From positions 26,567,071 through 26,631,070 of the forward strand of contig CM018052.1 of the NCBI GenBank assembly GCA_008638375.1: a DNA stretch of 64,000 bases, read 5' to 3'. The stretch is from Nyssa sinensis. Lineage: Eukaryota > Streptophyta > Magnoliopsida > Cornales > Nyssaceae. Shown in pieces: positions 11,591 to 23,182 of the stretch. Below the pieces are notes generated by a model. The model searched no databases. It had not been told where the DNA came from and worked only from the letters and a program-made list of their open reading frames with translations. Both the position numbers and the translations under genes were made by a program. The number at the start of each line of letters is the position of its first letter. Positions within the stretch are counted from its first letter, which is position 1.

Positions 11591-11809
11591 TCAGTAATGC
11601 TGAGCCTGAAAGTGGTGACGTGGGTCTGGTCCTCCCGGACTCACTCGTTCAGGCAGCTCGTAGTTTCTTCTGTTTGCCCTCATGACTCCTCTAAATTGAA
11701 CATCAAATGCTTCTCTAGCAATTCCAATTGGCTTAAGAGGGCGAGCTGCAGCTATTGCGGATGAAAGAAAGATCAATACGAGAAGCATTGAAAACTTCAA
11801 GCTAGCCAT
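11591..11809 (-). CDS. CLE-A: CLAVATA3/ESR-related secreted peptide precursor
   Basis: An intact, intronless 72-aa prepropeptide. Residues 1-22 form a signal peptide (MASLKFSMLLVLIFLSSAIA then AARP), followed by a short variable spacer. The CLE motif RVSPGGPDPRHH is at residues 55-66, with a six-residue tail (FQAQHY). The motif is that of the Arabidopsis CLE1-CLE7 group (RLSPGGPDPRHH or RVSPGGPDPQHH). Members of this group are exported, processed and hydroxylated or arabinosylated on proline, and act as ligands of CLV1-type leucine-rich-repeat receptor kinases, often in roots and in nitrogen or symbiosis signalling. The start is supported by a TATA-like box about 60 bp upstream. Paralogous copies lie at 24.5, 36.0 and 37.2 kb. 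The exact receptor and tissue cannot be read from sequence. Confidence 0.92.
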   Translation of the reverse strand: MASLKFSMLLVLIFLSSAIAAARPLKPIGIAREAFDVQFRGVMRANRRNYELPERVSPGGPDPRHHFQAQHY

Positions 11810-13364
11810 TGTTCTGCTGAAGTTTTAGTAGCTAGGTACTGAGTGATAGGAAGCTAGAATACTTGGGCTTTTATAGACACAGGCGGAGCTACAATGGGGG
11901 CACTTGCCCTCACTGGGTTTTTAAAATATTTAGTGTTAGTTTAATATCTTACTAATTTAAAAAAAAAAAATTTAACTTTTTGCCCCCCGCCCCCCCATTA
12001 GATAATTTTTTTAAAAACCGCCCCCCACTGATTTTGTTTTTACAATTTTTTAAATAATCATATTGAGGAGTAGAGCTTGGAAAAAAAACAGTGTTATGAT
12101 TAAATTATTAAATTCCTTTCTAATAACTTATGCATTTAGATAGATTAGTAATTAATTATTTTTTCTGCTATGGTATATTATTATTGTACACTCAATTAAG
12201 ATTGTAATTAATTTAGGATTTCTAAACTAAATTTAGACATTTTTTGTTAATTTTATTTATTCAGTTCTTTTGTCTTTTTTTTTGGTAAGTCTTATTTTGT
12301 TTTTTCATTATTAATTAGGGCAAGAATTAATATTTTTTTCCTCTTACTTTCTTCAATACATTCATGAATTTGCTCATGAAAACTAGTTAAAGGTTAAAAA
12401 TTTGATATTCAAATAAGGAAGATGAAGATATAACTATGTACTTCCTTTTCTTTTTCTTTTTTTTTTGGGTCTAAATCTCAATTAAAGGACACTTGGGTTC
12501 TTTTTTTTTTCTTCTTGGCCTTTCACTATTTTTTTTTATAAGTAATAATATAAATATAAGAGATTGAGAACAATTGACTGAAGCAAAAGTACATTTAAAG
12601 GCCTTTACTAGATATTTGTATACTGCTCATAATAAATCTCTGGCCCATTATTCATCTAGATACAAAATCCTAAATGAATTCATATGATTACTTTAAGAGA
12701 CATCAAAAAACTTTAAAACCATCATAATGAAATTAGGAATTTGAATTTGTTGAACAAGATGATTGGTTAGGATTGTTTTAAGTTTTTTTATATAAGCATT
12801 AGTAAGAATTAATATTTTTATGGATACAATGTTTGAATTATGTGTAAATATTTTTAAAATGTTTGTGCTGTTCAATTATCTGAGTTATATATAATAAAAA
12901 TTAATTTTTATAAATTTTATAAAATCAAATATAATTTTATTAGTAAATTTTAAATTGTCCCCAATCAGACAACCATGTTTATAGACATTGTTGGCCTTAG
13001 TTATACTATTTATCTAAATATTTAAATGAAGCTGAATGATTCAAAAATGGCTGAGTCAATTAATTTGTTTTTTTTTTTTCAGATGAGTGGCTACCTTTGG
13101 TTGAGGTATGCACTCAACTAATATCTCGTTTGAAGGGGCTAGAACCAGTCAATTTTGAGCAATTACTGTCCACTGCCACACTGGATTCATCTTTAATGTC
13201 AAACATCATCCAAAATATTGATTTGTTTGTTATCTAACTTGAACTCACTAACCTTCAGAGTTAGCTCAATTAATAAGCTCAATTAATAAGGTTTCGAAAA
13301 TGAAATATTATGTCTCAAGGGACCTCTAATTTTAGCCACATGAAAGGTAGGAAGAGAAATGTTA
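11810..13364. other. AT-rich intergenic spacer upstream of CLE-A
   Basis: Poly-pyrimidine and poly-A tracts (11948-12005 with C runs, 12270-12320, 12450-12540). No gene was recognised; the minus-strand frame at 12693-12875 has no family features. Confidence 0.4.
11868..11875 (-). promoter_or_regulatory. TATA box of CLE-A
   Basis: The minus strand reads TATAAAAG about 60 bp before the CLE-A start codon. The same box with one change is kept in the same place in the CLE-C copy (37407-37414). Confidence 0.6.
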
Positions 13365-13471
13365 GCGTCAGTCGCGATTTGATTGGTACGTGCATTACAC
13401 GCGCGCATGATATTGGCTCGTGTAATGCACGCACTAATCAAATTGCAAGTTTTCATACTCACGACTGACGC
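13365..13471. repeat. 107-bp hairpin element flanked by TA
   Basis: Outer arms GCGTCAGTCG and CGACTGACGC, and inner arms TTTGATTGGTACGTGCATTA against TAATGCACGCACTAATCAAA, form a long imperfect hairpin around CGCGCATGATATTGGCT. The element is bordered by TA on both sides (13363-13364 and 13472-13473), the target duplication of Tc1/mariner-type Stowaway MITEs. The right arm carries an unpaired insert of about 18 bases (13443-13461). Confidence 0.6.
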
Positions 13472-13504
13472 TATCATTTCTTAAGTTTGGAGTCTAACCT
13501 TACT

Positions 13505-13600
13505 TTTTTGTGGGCCCTGATATTATAATGGTAAGAATCTGATTACCGACTATATAACTTGACTTAGAGGATCATTTCCATAGAAACAGCTGCTCTTATG
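13505..13600 (+). repeat. Duplicated block shared with CLE-C upstream region
   Basis: TTTTTGTGGGCCCTGATAT followed by ATAATGG and ACTTGACTT(A/T)GAGGATCATTTC is repeated at about 37540-37620. It ties the upstream regions of CLE-A and CLE-C together as one duplicated unit. Confidence 0.6.
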
Positions 13601-14100
13601 ATTATCTCAGATGTTTAAAAAGAAAGTTGTATGTGGAAGAATGGGTATGTGAGGCAGAAAGTCTTTAGACCCTTAGCTAACCACTTAACATTTGAAGACT
13701 GTTTCAGTAAGCAGGCTTACTATTGCTCCAATTCCAAAGAAACAATTTAGAGCTTTTTTGAGGCAATTCAAGGCCACCAGTCCATCATGCATTACTCTCT
13801 GCTTTAGAAAACAGAGATTGGAGCTTGATGCATGCCCTGCATCCATAGTACCTCATGCTCCCGCTGCCTGGCAGTCCAGACTTCAACCGTTCTTTTAATT
13901 TGACAGTCCGGTAATCCCACTTGCTATATGTCCACAAAAACTTGAAATTATAGATTAGAATTTGAGGCAAATCCTTGGACTTGAATACTTTTATAGTGTT
14001 TTTGGAGAATCTTAGATTATAATTTATGTAGCCTTTGTTTTTTTTTTTTCTTTTTCATTTTTTTTTTTTTTGGTAATTATGAGTTTTCTTTCTAGCACTT
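13601..14100. other. Intergenic spacer
   Basis: Opposing short frames at 13692-13898 and 13785-13970 show no recognisable family. Poly-T at 14039-14070. Nothing further seen. Confidence 0.4.
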
Positions 14101-14101
14101 T

Positions 14102-14104
<3 letters not shown>

Positions 14105-14150
<46 letters not shown>

Positions 14151-14292
14151 TCTAAGTCAAGCACTCAGGATAAAGTCCTGATATACATTTTGGTTCCAAC
14201 TTGATCTAAAAACTTAAAAGGTATACTAGTTTTGAATCCAATTATGTATATTAGTAATTTTCTATTTCATTATGTATCCAATTATGTATATG

Positions 14293-14330
<38 letters not shown>

Positions 14331-14480
14331 TCTAAGTCAAGCACTCAGGATAAAGTCCTAATATACATTTTGGTTCCAACTTGATCTAAAAACTTAAAAG
14401 GTATACTAGTTTTGAATCCAATTATGTATATTAGTAATTTTCTATTTCATTATGTAGCCAATTATGTATATGTGAAATTG
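14105..14480. repeat. Tandem duplication of about 180 bp with (AT)n tracts
   Basis: The block starting ATGTCCTTCTAAGTCAAGCA and running to ATTATGTATATGT occurs at about 14145-14290 and 14325-14472 with few differences. Each copy is preceded by an (AT)n run. It ends about 30 bp before the 5' LTR of the plus-strand copia element. Confidence 0.8.
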
Positions 14481-14506
14481 CAAGTTCACGCGTTACGTCA
14501 ACATTC

Positions 14507-14868
14507 TGCTGCGTGGTTATCATGAATTCATCCAAATTTTTGATGACCCGTTTGCGATCTGAGACGACCAGAAAAATGGAAAATATGTGGGCCCATTTTT
14601 CTCTTACGTTGTAACTCACTTATATAAGGGTATTATCTTTTAGGGTTTTGAAGGAGAGAGAAGAGAGCCATCGTTAGGGAACAAGGGATTTCGGATTTTA
14701 AGAGTTTTTGCTCTTTATAATCTCTTTGATACATAGTGAACCGATTATCGTTGTCCGTAGATGTAGGCATCTTGCCAAACCACGTAAATCTTGTGTCTTT
14801 TTTGTTCGTTTTGTTTTGTTTTTGCTCGTTTGAGATTGATTTATTATTTGTTTTATCGGTTTCACACA
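14507..14868 (+). repeat. 5' LTR of plus-strand copia element
   Basis: Starts TGCTGCGTGG (TGTTGGGTGG in the 3' copy) and ends near TTTCACACA. It contains a promoter-like CACTTATATAAGGG at about 14617-14630, also kept in the 3' LTR near 19228. Confidence 0.8.
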
Positions 14869-14873
14869 AGAAT

Positions 14874-14886
14874 TGGTATCAGAGTC
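14874..14886 (+). other. Primer-binding site (tRNA-Met) of plus-strand copia element
   Basis: TGGTATCAGAGTC, five bases inside the 5' LTR, matches the complement of the plant initiator tRNA-Met 3' end, the usual primer for copia elements. Confidence 0.85.
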
Positions 14887-14947
14887 AAGATTTTCGATCT
14901 TGGTATTAGATTTTCTGATCGTTGGTGTATAAGTGTGGTTTTGATTA

Positions 14948-15869
14948 ATGGAGGAATTGGTTTCTAGCACTCTGTCTTCGACAACTTCATCTTCGAAAAA
15001 TTCATTAGTGGTAAGAACTATGGTTTTGAATACAAAATTTGAAGTTGAAAATTTTGATGGAACTAATAATTTCGGCATGTGACAATGCAAAGTTTTGGAT
15101 GTTCTAGTTCAACAAGAGCTAGATATCACTTTGGAGGATAAACCTGATGATATGAAAGATAAGGATTGGGCAAAGATCAATCGCCAAGCCGGCGGCACCA
15201 TTAGGCTTTGCCTCGCTTAGGATCAAAAGTACTTTGCTATGAAGGAAACTTTGGCTAAGCAATTGTGGGTGAAACTGAAAAATAATTTTATGACCAAGAG
15301 CGTTGAAAATTGACTATATCTAAAGAAAATACTATTTCGTCTAAAGTATTAGCAAGGTATTTTGATGTTTGAGCATTTGAATAGTTTTAATAAAATCTTT
15401 GCTAATTTGAAAAATCTTGATATTGAAATTCTAAATGAAGATAAGGAATTATTGTTGTTAAATTCTCTACTTGATAGTTATGATTATTTAACCACTACCT
15501 TACTGTATCAGAAAGATAAGATTAAATTTGATGATGTATCTAATGTTTTGATGAATAATGAGTATTGAAAAAGGGATCTACAAGTCCATAGGGACTCAAC
15601 ATTAGAGGCTTTGATAGTAAAATGTAGGATAGAGGACAGAAACTATGGTGGACGGGGTAAGTCTCGAGGGATATCGTATGATAAAAAGATTCCTAAAAAG
15701 GATGAGTACGTGTGCTTTCTGTCATGAGAAAGGACATTGGAAAAAGGATTGTTCGAACTTGAAGAACAAGATCAGTAAGGGACCAAATGTTAACGTAGTA
15801 GAGGTTGAAGATGATGATACAAATTTTGCTTTGATTGTTTCATCATTGGCTAGTCATTTTGATGAGTAA
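14948..15869 (+). pseudogene. Copia gag relic with CCHC zinc knuckle
   Basis: From the ATG at 14948 the frame gives MEELVSSTLSS and a FEVENFDGTNNF-like gag start, then stops near 15078, 15220 and 15312. Later pieces (15362-15568 and 15645-15869) carry the typical UBN2-type gag body and a zinc knuckle CAFCHEKGHWKKDC (C-x2-C-x4-H-x4-C) near 15709-15750. This protein would have formed the particle that packages the element's RNA. The multiple stops show it is non-functional. Confidence 0.8.
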
Positions 15870-18800
15870 AGTTTTGGATTTGGGATGTTCCTATCATATG
15901 TGTCCCCGTAGAGATTTGTTTTCTAGATTCTATGCATTAGATGGAGGAGTTGTTTTAATGGGTAACAATAATACCTGTAAAACAAGAGGGATGGGAAACA
16001 TCCGATTAAAGATACATGATGGAGCAATTAGAGTTCTAACAGATGTTTGCTATGCACCGGACTTGAAAAAGAACCCCATCTCACTAGGAATGTTAAACTC
16101 AAAGGGCTACAAAGTTATTATGGAAGGTGGAGTCCTAAAAGTGGTACTTGGTGCACTTGTTGTGAAGGGTACTCGAAAGGGTAATTTGTATTTTTTGGAT
16201 GGGCAAATTGTCATAGGGAGAGTAGTTGTTTCTGACAGTTCAAAGAATAGTGTTTCTGATACTTCAAGGTTATGGCATGCTAGGGAGAAGCATTGTAGGG
16301 GTTGATAAAGCAGAGTCTCTTCAAGGGCGCCCAAATTGGGAAATTGAGATTTTGTGAGCATTGTATCTTGGGAAAGCAGACTAGAGTTAAGTTTAGCACA
16401 ACGGTTCATCGTACTCAGGGGATTCTTGATTATATTCACACTAATGTGTGGGTACCTAGCAGAGTTGCATCTTGGGGAGGTGAGCATTGGTTTGTGACTT
16501 TTGTTGATGATTTCTCAATGAGAGTTTGGGTGTACACCATGCAATATAAAGATGAAGTCTTGGATGTGTTTCTTAATTGGAAGAAATTGATTAAAACTCA
16601 GACACGTTAAAAGATCAAGAGGCTCAGATCAGATAATGGTGGTGAGTACAAGTTAAATCCATTCAAACAAGCATGCCAGGATGATGGTATAGTTAGACAC
16701 TTCACAGTTAGAGACACACCGCAACAAAATGGGGTGGGAGAACGTATGAATCATGCCTTGCTTGAGAAGGTGTGGTGTATGTTGTTGAACGCTGGATTAG
16801 GCAAGGCATTTTGGACTGAGGCAATGACATATGCATGCCATCTCATCAAGAGGTTGCCTACAAATGCAAATGATGGAAAAACCCCTATAGAGGTATGGTC
16901 TGGAAAAGCTGCTACAGAGTATGATATTTTGCATGTATTTGGTTGTTCTGCATATTTTCATGTGAAGGAAACTAAATTAGACCCTAAAGCGAAGAAAGCA
17001 ATATTCTTGGGCTTTAGTACAGGTGTCAAGGGATATAGACTGTGGTATTCCAAATCAAAGAAAGTTGTTATGAGTAGGGATGTTACTTTTGATGAGTCTA
17101 TGATGTTAAATTAGATTAAGCAAAAGAATGCTCAGGCGGAGAGTATTTCACAGCAAGTGGAGTTAGAGGCTTCAATAGTTGCAGCGAAAAATGTTCAAAT
17201 AGTCCATAGTTTTGTTGTTAATCCAGATGATGAAGACTCAAGCTCAGATGTGGAAGAAGCTCAAGAGATCCCACAACAACTAGAGTTTATTGTAGCTAGT
17301 AGATCTAAAAGAGAGATTCACACACCTGCTAGGTTTGCTGACATGGTGGCATATGCACTTCTAGTTGTTGATGATGATATTCCTCTAACTTATAAAGAAT
17401 CCATGAAACATTTAGAAAATGTTAAACGGAATGATGCAATGGTTGATGAGATGCAATCACTTCATAAAAATCAAACTTGGGAGTTGGTACAACTTCCAAA
17501 GGGAAAGAAGGCAATTGGTTGCAAGTGGATGTACACCAAAAATGAAGGTTCTCTGGGGGAAAACAGTGTGATATTCAAGGCTAGATTGGTAATTAAAAGT
17601 TATGCACAGAAAAAAGAGATAGACTACAATAAAGTATTTTCTCCAGTTAAGCATTCTTCTATTCGGATTTTGTTAGCTTGGTTACACAATTTGATCTCGA
17701 GTTGGCGCAACTTGATGTCAAAACTACATTTTTGCATGGTAATTTGGAGGAGGAAATTAACATGACTCAACCAGATGGATTTAAAGTTGCTGGAAAAAAT
17801 GGATGGGTTTGTAAATTGAAAAAATTGTATGGTTTGAAACAGTTTCAAAGACAATGGTACAAGCGATTTGATCAGTTTATAACAGTGTAAAAGTATACAA
17901 GAAGCCATTTTGATCATTTCGTATATTTTCTTAAACTTTGTGATGGTTCATTTATATATTTGCATTTATATATAGATGACATTCTCATTGCATCTAAAAG
18001 CAAAGTGGAGATGGACAGGTTAAAGACATAGTTGAAAAATGAATTCGAAATGAAGGATCTTGGTGAAGCTAAGAAAATACTTGGCATGGAAATTGAAAAA
18101 AATAGAGTGAATGGCATAGTTTTTGTCACTGAAACAATATCTAAAGAAATTGCTACAACATTTTGGTTTGAATGGCAATACAAAACCCGTTAGTACACCT
18201 TTGGTCTATCACTTCAAGCTTAGTACTTTGATGTCTCCGCACACAAATGAGGAGCGTAAGTATATAGCTCATGTTTCGTATGCAAATGCAGTTGATGCTT
18301 TGATGTATGCTATGGTGTGCATGAGACTTGATATTTCACACTCTATCAATATGGTGAGCAGATATATGCATGATCCGGGTAAAGGGCACTGGCAAGCAGT
18401 AAAATGGATTCTTACGATACATTCAAGGTACAATGGATATTGGTTTGATATTTGAGAGGGATGATTGACTTGGTCAACATGTAATTGGATATGTGGATTC
18501 AGACTATGTTGGAGATTTAGATAAACTTCGATCAACTACAAGATATGTCTTTACTCTTGCTAAGGCACCGGTGAGCTGGATATCAACGTTACAATCAATA
18601 TTTGCTTTTTCTACTACTGAGGCTGAGTACATGCCGATGTTAGAGGCGATTAAGGAAGCTATTTGGTTACATGGATTGATTGAGGATTTAGGGATTGTTC
18701 AAAAGCATGTTGAGGTCTATTGTAATAGTCAGAATGCAATTTGTTTAGCAACGAATCAGGTCCATCATGCTTGAACGAAGCATATTGATGTTTGTTTCCA

Positions 18801-18945
18801 TTTTTTTCGAGAAGTTGTGCATAAGAAAGGTATTCTTCTTCACAAGATTGAAACTATAAATAATCCTGCAAATATGCTTACTAAGGTGGTGACTGGGATC
18901 AAGTTCAAGCATTGTTTGGACTTGATCAATATCTTTCATGTTTAA
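15848..18945 (+). pseudogene. Copia pol relic (protease, integrase, RT, RNase H)
   Basis: Domains in order: a protease block at about 15870 (VLDLGCSYHMCP, where the family normally has DSG, so the catalytic triad reads DLG); the GAG-pre-integrase remnant LWHAREKH near 16270; integrase at about 16330-17110 with FVDDFS, RSDNGGEY and the Glu-containing NGVGERMNHALL; reverse transcriptase at 17400-18180 with WMYTKNEGSL, LDVKTTFLHG and LYIDDILIAS; RNase H at 18490-18940 with YVDSDYVGD, STTEAEYMP and the CNSQNAICLA block, ending at a stop at 18945. Stops occur at about 16608, 17112, 17888, 18030, 18453 and 18772, plus several frameshifts. Confidence 0.85.
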
Positions 18946-19045
18946 GCACCTAAAGGTGCATGGCGCCTAAGTGTGCATTTGGAGGCAACTATGATCCATT
19001 TACTTGATTTGCTTGGTTTGGAGAATTCAAGTCAAGGTGGAGATT

Positions 19046-19460
19046 TGTTGGGTGGTTGTCGTGAATTCACCCGGAGTTTTGATGTCCCGTTCGCGACCCA
19101 AGACGACTCAAAAAATGGGCAATGTGTCGGTTTCCCACCATTGCCATGAGGTCTGGGGGCGGAAGCCTCAGGAAAAAACTTTTGATCCACTTTTGTTTTT
19201 GGGCCCGTTTTTCTCTTATGTTGTAACCCACTTATATAAGAATACTATCTTTTAGGGTTTTGAAGGAAAGAGAAGAGAGCCATTTTGGGAGTTTTTTTTC
19301 TTTTTGTAATCTCTTTGATACATAGTAAACTGATTATCGATACCCATAGACATAGGCATCTTGCCGAACCACGTAAATCTTGCATCTTCTATGTTCATTT
19401 TGTTTCGCTTTTACTCATTTGAGATCGATTTATTATTTATTTAATTGCCTTCCCACAACA
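19046..19460 (+). repeat. 3' LTR of plus-strand copia element
   Basis: Begins TGTTGGGTGGTTGTCGTG right after the purine tract AAGGTGGAGA (19034-19043) and ends near CCCACAACA. It is homologous to 14507-14868 but carries an extra internal stretch. Confidence 0.8.
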
Positions 19461-19564
19461 TATTCTCCAACCAAGTCTGGGATTTCCATGCTTTGGATAA
19501 CATTGCCAGGAATTGTACCACAACAATAAATTTGCCTTTGGCTTTGATAGGGCATATCAGTAGG

Positions 19565-19566
19565 AT

Positions 19567-19618
<52 letters not shown>
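19565..19618. repeat. (GA)n microsatellite
   Basis: About 27 GA dinucleotides with one early interruption, about 100 bp beyond the copia 3' LTR. Confidence 0.95.
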
Positions 19619-19620
<2 letters not shown>

Positions 19621-20209
19621 ACAATAGTGGAGTTCACAACCGCTTCCTCGTAGTCTGGAAGCCCATTTGCACGATGAAAGGACTTCATTATTTGATTTGA
19701 GCATTGGGTAAGAGTTCTGAAAGGAAAAATGGTGGATGTTTTAAATGTATCCTCCTTATTCTTAAAGAAAATCTATAGTGATCCACATCAGCTGATGAAT
19801 GGATTTAGCAAACTACTCCATTATACATTGGAGCATTGATATATATTGAAATGGGTTTAGCACTTTCCAAGAATTTTACTTGTTTACTGCTAAAGAGTAA
19901 AGACAATTATGAAGTGCATCCACTTTAAATTGTGCAAGAGACCTTTCTTCTTTAAATTTTTGTTAAAAGACGCTTAATTATTTGAGATCTTGAGTTTGAA
20001 AAATAAGTAAAAGTAATTGCCTGAGTTTGAAAATTTTGATTGTAGAAGACATGAGTAAGGTCAAAAACTCTCGCAACGAGGAATTAAAGCTCCGGATAAT
20101 CTAATCTTTTGTCTTTCATGTCGTACGTATAATCATTTTTTCATTAAGCTAAACTAATAAATTAAGTAGCAGAAGAAAACAAAAAACCAGAACAATTTGT
20201 ATGCAATAA
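19619..20209. other. Intergenic spacer
   Basis: AT-rich, with no gene recognised. Confidence 0.4.
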
Positions 20210-20520
20210 CGAGGTGTCCATTGAATTAATTTATCAGTTAAAATGATACAGACTTGCTTTTAGTTTTTAAATTCTTTGGATGCATATGGATTGATGATTT
20301 GTAAATCTAGTCAGGACTTTGGACATATTTATTATTTGGTTATTCACAATTATAGTTTAGACTTGAGAGTGGACTTTTGACAAAGCTTCCCTCCAAAGAT
20401 AATCCACCTTTTTTACAATGGGGGTATGAAAGAGACCATCTTGTTTGGATTCTTCTTTGGCTCACATTCTATATTTCAATGTGGGCTATGCTTCTAAGAA
20501 ACTTTCTTACTGTAGTGATC
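20210..20520 (+). repeat. Segment R, copy 3
   Basis: Aligns with 3465-3860: GGTGTCCATT(C/G), ATTTATCAGT(A/T)AA, GGATG(T/C)ATA, GTCAGG(G/A)CTTTG, a CCACCTTTTTTAC stretch and GGTATGAAAGAGAC occur in the same order. Confidence 0.5.
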
Positions 20521-20597
20521 TCTAACCCTAGTGCAATATTATGGAAATAAGCAAGCCATGAGGACAACATCAGTGAGTTAATTATTTGATGTTGAAA

Positions 20598-20785
20598 AGA
20601 TGGCAAATGAAACCACAGCAAGAAAGTATTAGTTTCTTAAGAATGCTGATGCAAAGGTTGCACTCATTGTTTTAGTAGCTTCAGATTTTGGCGCAGCCAA
20701 TACAATTTCTCATCAATGGATTGCAGTTATAGTCCAGAAATTGCAACTCCCTGCAGAATTCAAGGAATATAATGTTGGTTTTAAC
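20598..20785 (+). pseudogene. Possible coding remnant downstream of segment R copy 3
   Basis: From an ATG at about 20598 the frame reads MANETTARKY, a stop, then about 50 uninterrupted codons with protein-like composition (ADAKVALIVLVASDFGAANT, HQWIAVIVQKLQLPAEF) to a stop at 20785. The Asp-Phe-Gly-Ala pattern followed by an amphipathic stretch recalls the nucleotide-binding start of methyltransferase folds, but I cannot assign a family. The position about 80 bp after segment R suggests R may be the 5' flank of a gene whose other copies have been lost. Confidence 0.25.
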
Positions 20786-20789
20786 TAAC

Positions 20790-23180
20790 TATGATAATTC
20801 ACTCTATTGTTCTATTTAATCACCATTAGGATAAATAGTGTTGAGTGTGGCTTCTATTTAGTCCCGACCCGATGTAACATCCTTATAGTTTCAATAGAGA
20901 AATTTTGTGAGACTTACAGCTCATTTTAATGTGGAAAAATCTTTCGTTTGGAAGTTTTTAATGAAGAGAAAAAAATAATAATAAGAGATAATAAGATAGA
21001 GAGTTTGAGGGTTTTAGCCCACTTTATTTATCTCTTCAAAAGTAGAGAGATTTGAAGAGAAAAAAATGTATTTGATAAATTAAAAATTCTTCAAAAATGT
21101 CCATAAATGAAAGAATTAAAAATTCTGAACATAAAAGAAAAAAAAATATAGTTGTTAAATGATTTTTTATATTTTTTTTTTCTCCCGATCGTTAAAAAAA
21201 AATGACTTTTATTTCTTTTTTTCTTCTGAATTATCAAACAATATAAAGATGAACACTCCACGTAGAGCAGAGCTAGCTGACCCGGGTCAAATTTCTGGTA
21301 AGCCATTTTTGGATTTTGGTTTATTGTGCAGGTAGTTATGCTCTGTAAATAGAAATCGTTAATAAGAGTTTTGGGGACTGGGGAGAGACGAGTTTCATAG
21401 CCATCCTTCTGTACTCTTCATGTTCTAAGTAAATTCTTCTTTGTTTTTGCCCATGGATGTTTTTTTTTTTTTTGCCCATGGATGTTCACCAATACCAAAG
21501 GCCAAACTGCATAAATTTGTGTTTTTTATGTGATAACTTTATTTGTGTTTGCTGATTGTTCATAGTTTATAAGGAATGTACCTTTGAGAACAAAATAAAG
21601 GTAATCTTGAAGATGTGACATACAAGTTCGTCTTCCATCATTATTAATTAAACGATGTTAATCTAACTCATGGGATTATGACCAAAAATTTAAATTAAAA
21701 AAAGAAGATATGAATTCAAGGGATACAAAATTTGAAAATATATCCTAACTACAAACACAACAAATATTACGTTGAGCCAACCCAACAATGAAAACAAGTA
21801 ATTTTTAACTTTTCGCATTCTTGATAGTATGATGTGACTAGAAAAATAAATTTTTGATTCATTTTTGTTTTGAGTACTTAGTTTACTAATTCTATTAGGA
21901 TTACTACGAGAATAGAAATTTTTAATGAGAGGAGTAGTTTTCTTTTTAAAATATTAGTCTAATTTTTTAAATATGATGTAATAGATTATAATTAGACAGT
22001 TTTTATCAATGATATATCAATTTCGAATTTAGACGAGAGTAATCTCGGTATTACTTAACTTTCAAACAATTTTATGCCTTCAATTTCTTTCTTGTTTTTC
22101 GTGTAGTGTCACCCAAGTTGTGCTTATGCCCTTCAAGCTAGATGTCTTTGAGAGGATGAATGATAATAAGATTAAAAATTGAAGAGGCCTTATGGTACAG
22201 ATAATAACAAAATACTTTGGCCCTTCCAGAGTCTAGTGGATCCGTACATGCTTTACAACATGTCCTTAAGAGGATTAATTATTAAAAAGGTTTTTGTTAA
22301 TCTGATTAACAATTAAAAAGTGCAACTTAAAGAATGTTTGACTTTAATAATTCAGTTGGTCATGGTTGGTCTTGTGCCCTTTTGAAAGAATTTTGAGTTG
22401 TATATTTATGGTGCTCCAAGCATAAAAGAGAGGAAAATGCCTGTGACTGAGGGCGAATGAAAACTCCATGTTTTACAGAAACAACTACACACTTAATACT
22501 AAGGATGGGAATTGGAATGTCCACAGAACCTTCCTACAAGCTGAAGCTTTGGATGGTGGAATTGTGAGACTCATTTTTATTCTTTATCAGATTGAAATTT
22601 AGTACTCTGTTTTAGAATTCACAATCAAATGAAATTCATCTGGGATATTTGGGGGAACCCATTCCACTTTTATTTCCTATTCCCAAATTTTTTGGGTTAT
22701 TTAGAATTAGACAATGCAATGGACTTTGTTTCACCGCTATGTTGAACAAGAACTGAAACTGGAGAAAAGTAAGTAATTTTTTCATGATGTATATACCATT
22801 GTTATACTGGAGTATGCTTGATTTATTTATTTGGTTTTTGATTTACTGCACATATGTATGCTTGATTTATAATTTTTTGGGACATAGTTTCTTAGACGAG
22901 CTTCTGATATATTAATTTTTAAAAAACCAAAAAAACAAAAAAGAAGAAAAAAAAAAAAGGGAAAAGAAATTTGTAACAAGTCTTTTTTATTGTGAAATAT
23001 TTTTTTGTTTCGTATAATATTTCAAATTTTAATAATAATAAAATTGTTTTATTCGGCTCCCCCCCTTACAGAATCTTGGCTTTGCCTTTAACCCTAATTC
23101 TAACCCGGTATAACAATAAAATCCCCAATAGAAATAAGGGCTATGTTCTTCACTATTCAAAAAAATATGACTATAATATG
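20790..23180. other. AT-rich intergenic spacer
   Basis: No supported gene. The minus-strand frame 21091-21306 lies in low-complexity A/T sequence. A 2x repeat of TTTTTGCCCATGGATGTT occurs at about 21446-21486. Confidence 0.4.
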
Positions 23181-23182
23181 TT

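Larger units (their letters stand above)
14507..19460 (+). mobile_element. Ty1/copia LTR retrotransposon, plus strand, decayed
   Basis: A 4.95-kb element with LTRs at 14507-14868 and 19046-19460. Between them lie a tRNA-Met primer-binding site (14874-14886), gag with a CCHC knuckle, protease, integrase, reverse transcriptase and RNase H in copia order, and a purine tract before the 3' LTR. The flanks CATTC (14502-14506) and TATTC (19461-19465) look like a 5-bp target duplication with one change. The LTRs differ by many substitutions and by an extra segment of about 55 bp in the 3' copy (about 19110-19195), so the insertion is old. Stops and frameshifts occur in every domain. Confidence 0.9.

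Noticed and set aside
19441..19704. ORFs with Ser-Leu or Arg-Glu dipeptide repeats on both strands
   Set aside because: Translations of the (GA)n microsatellite.
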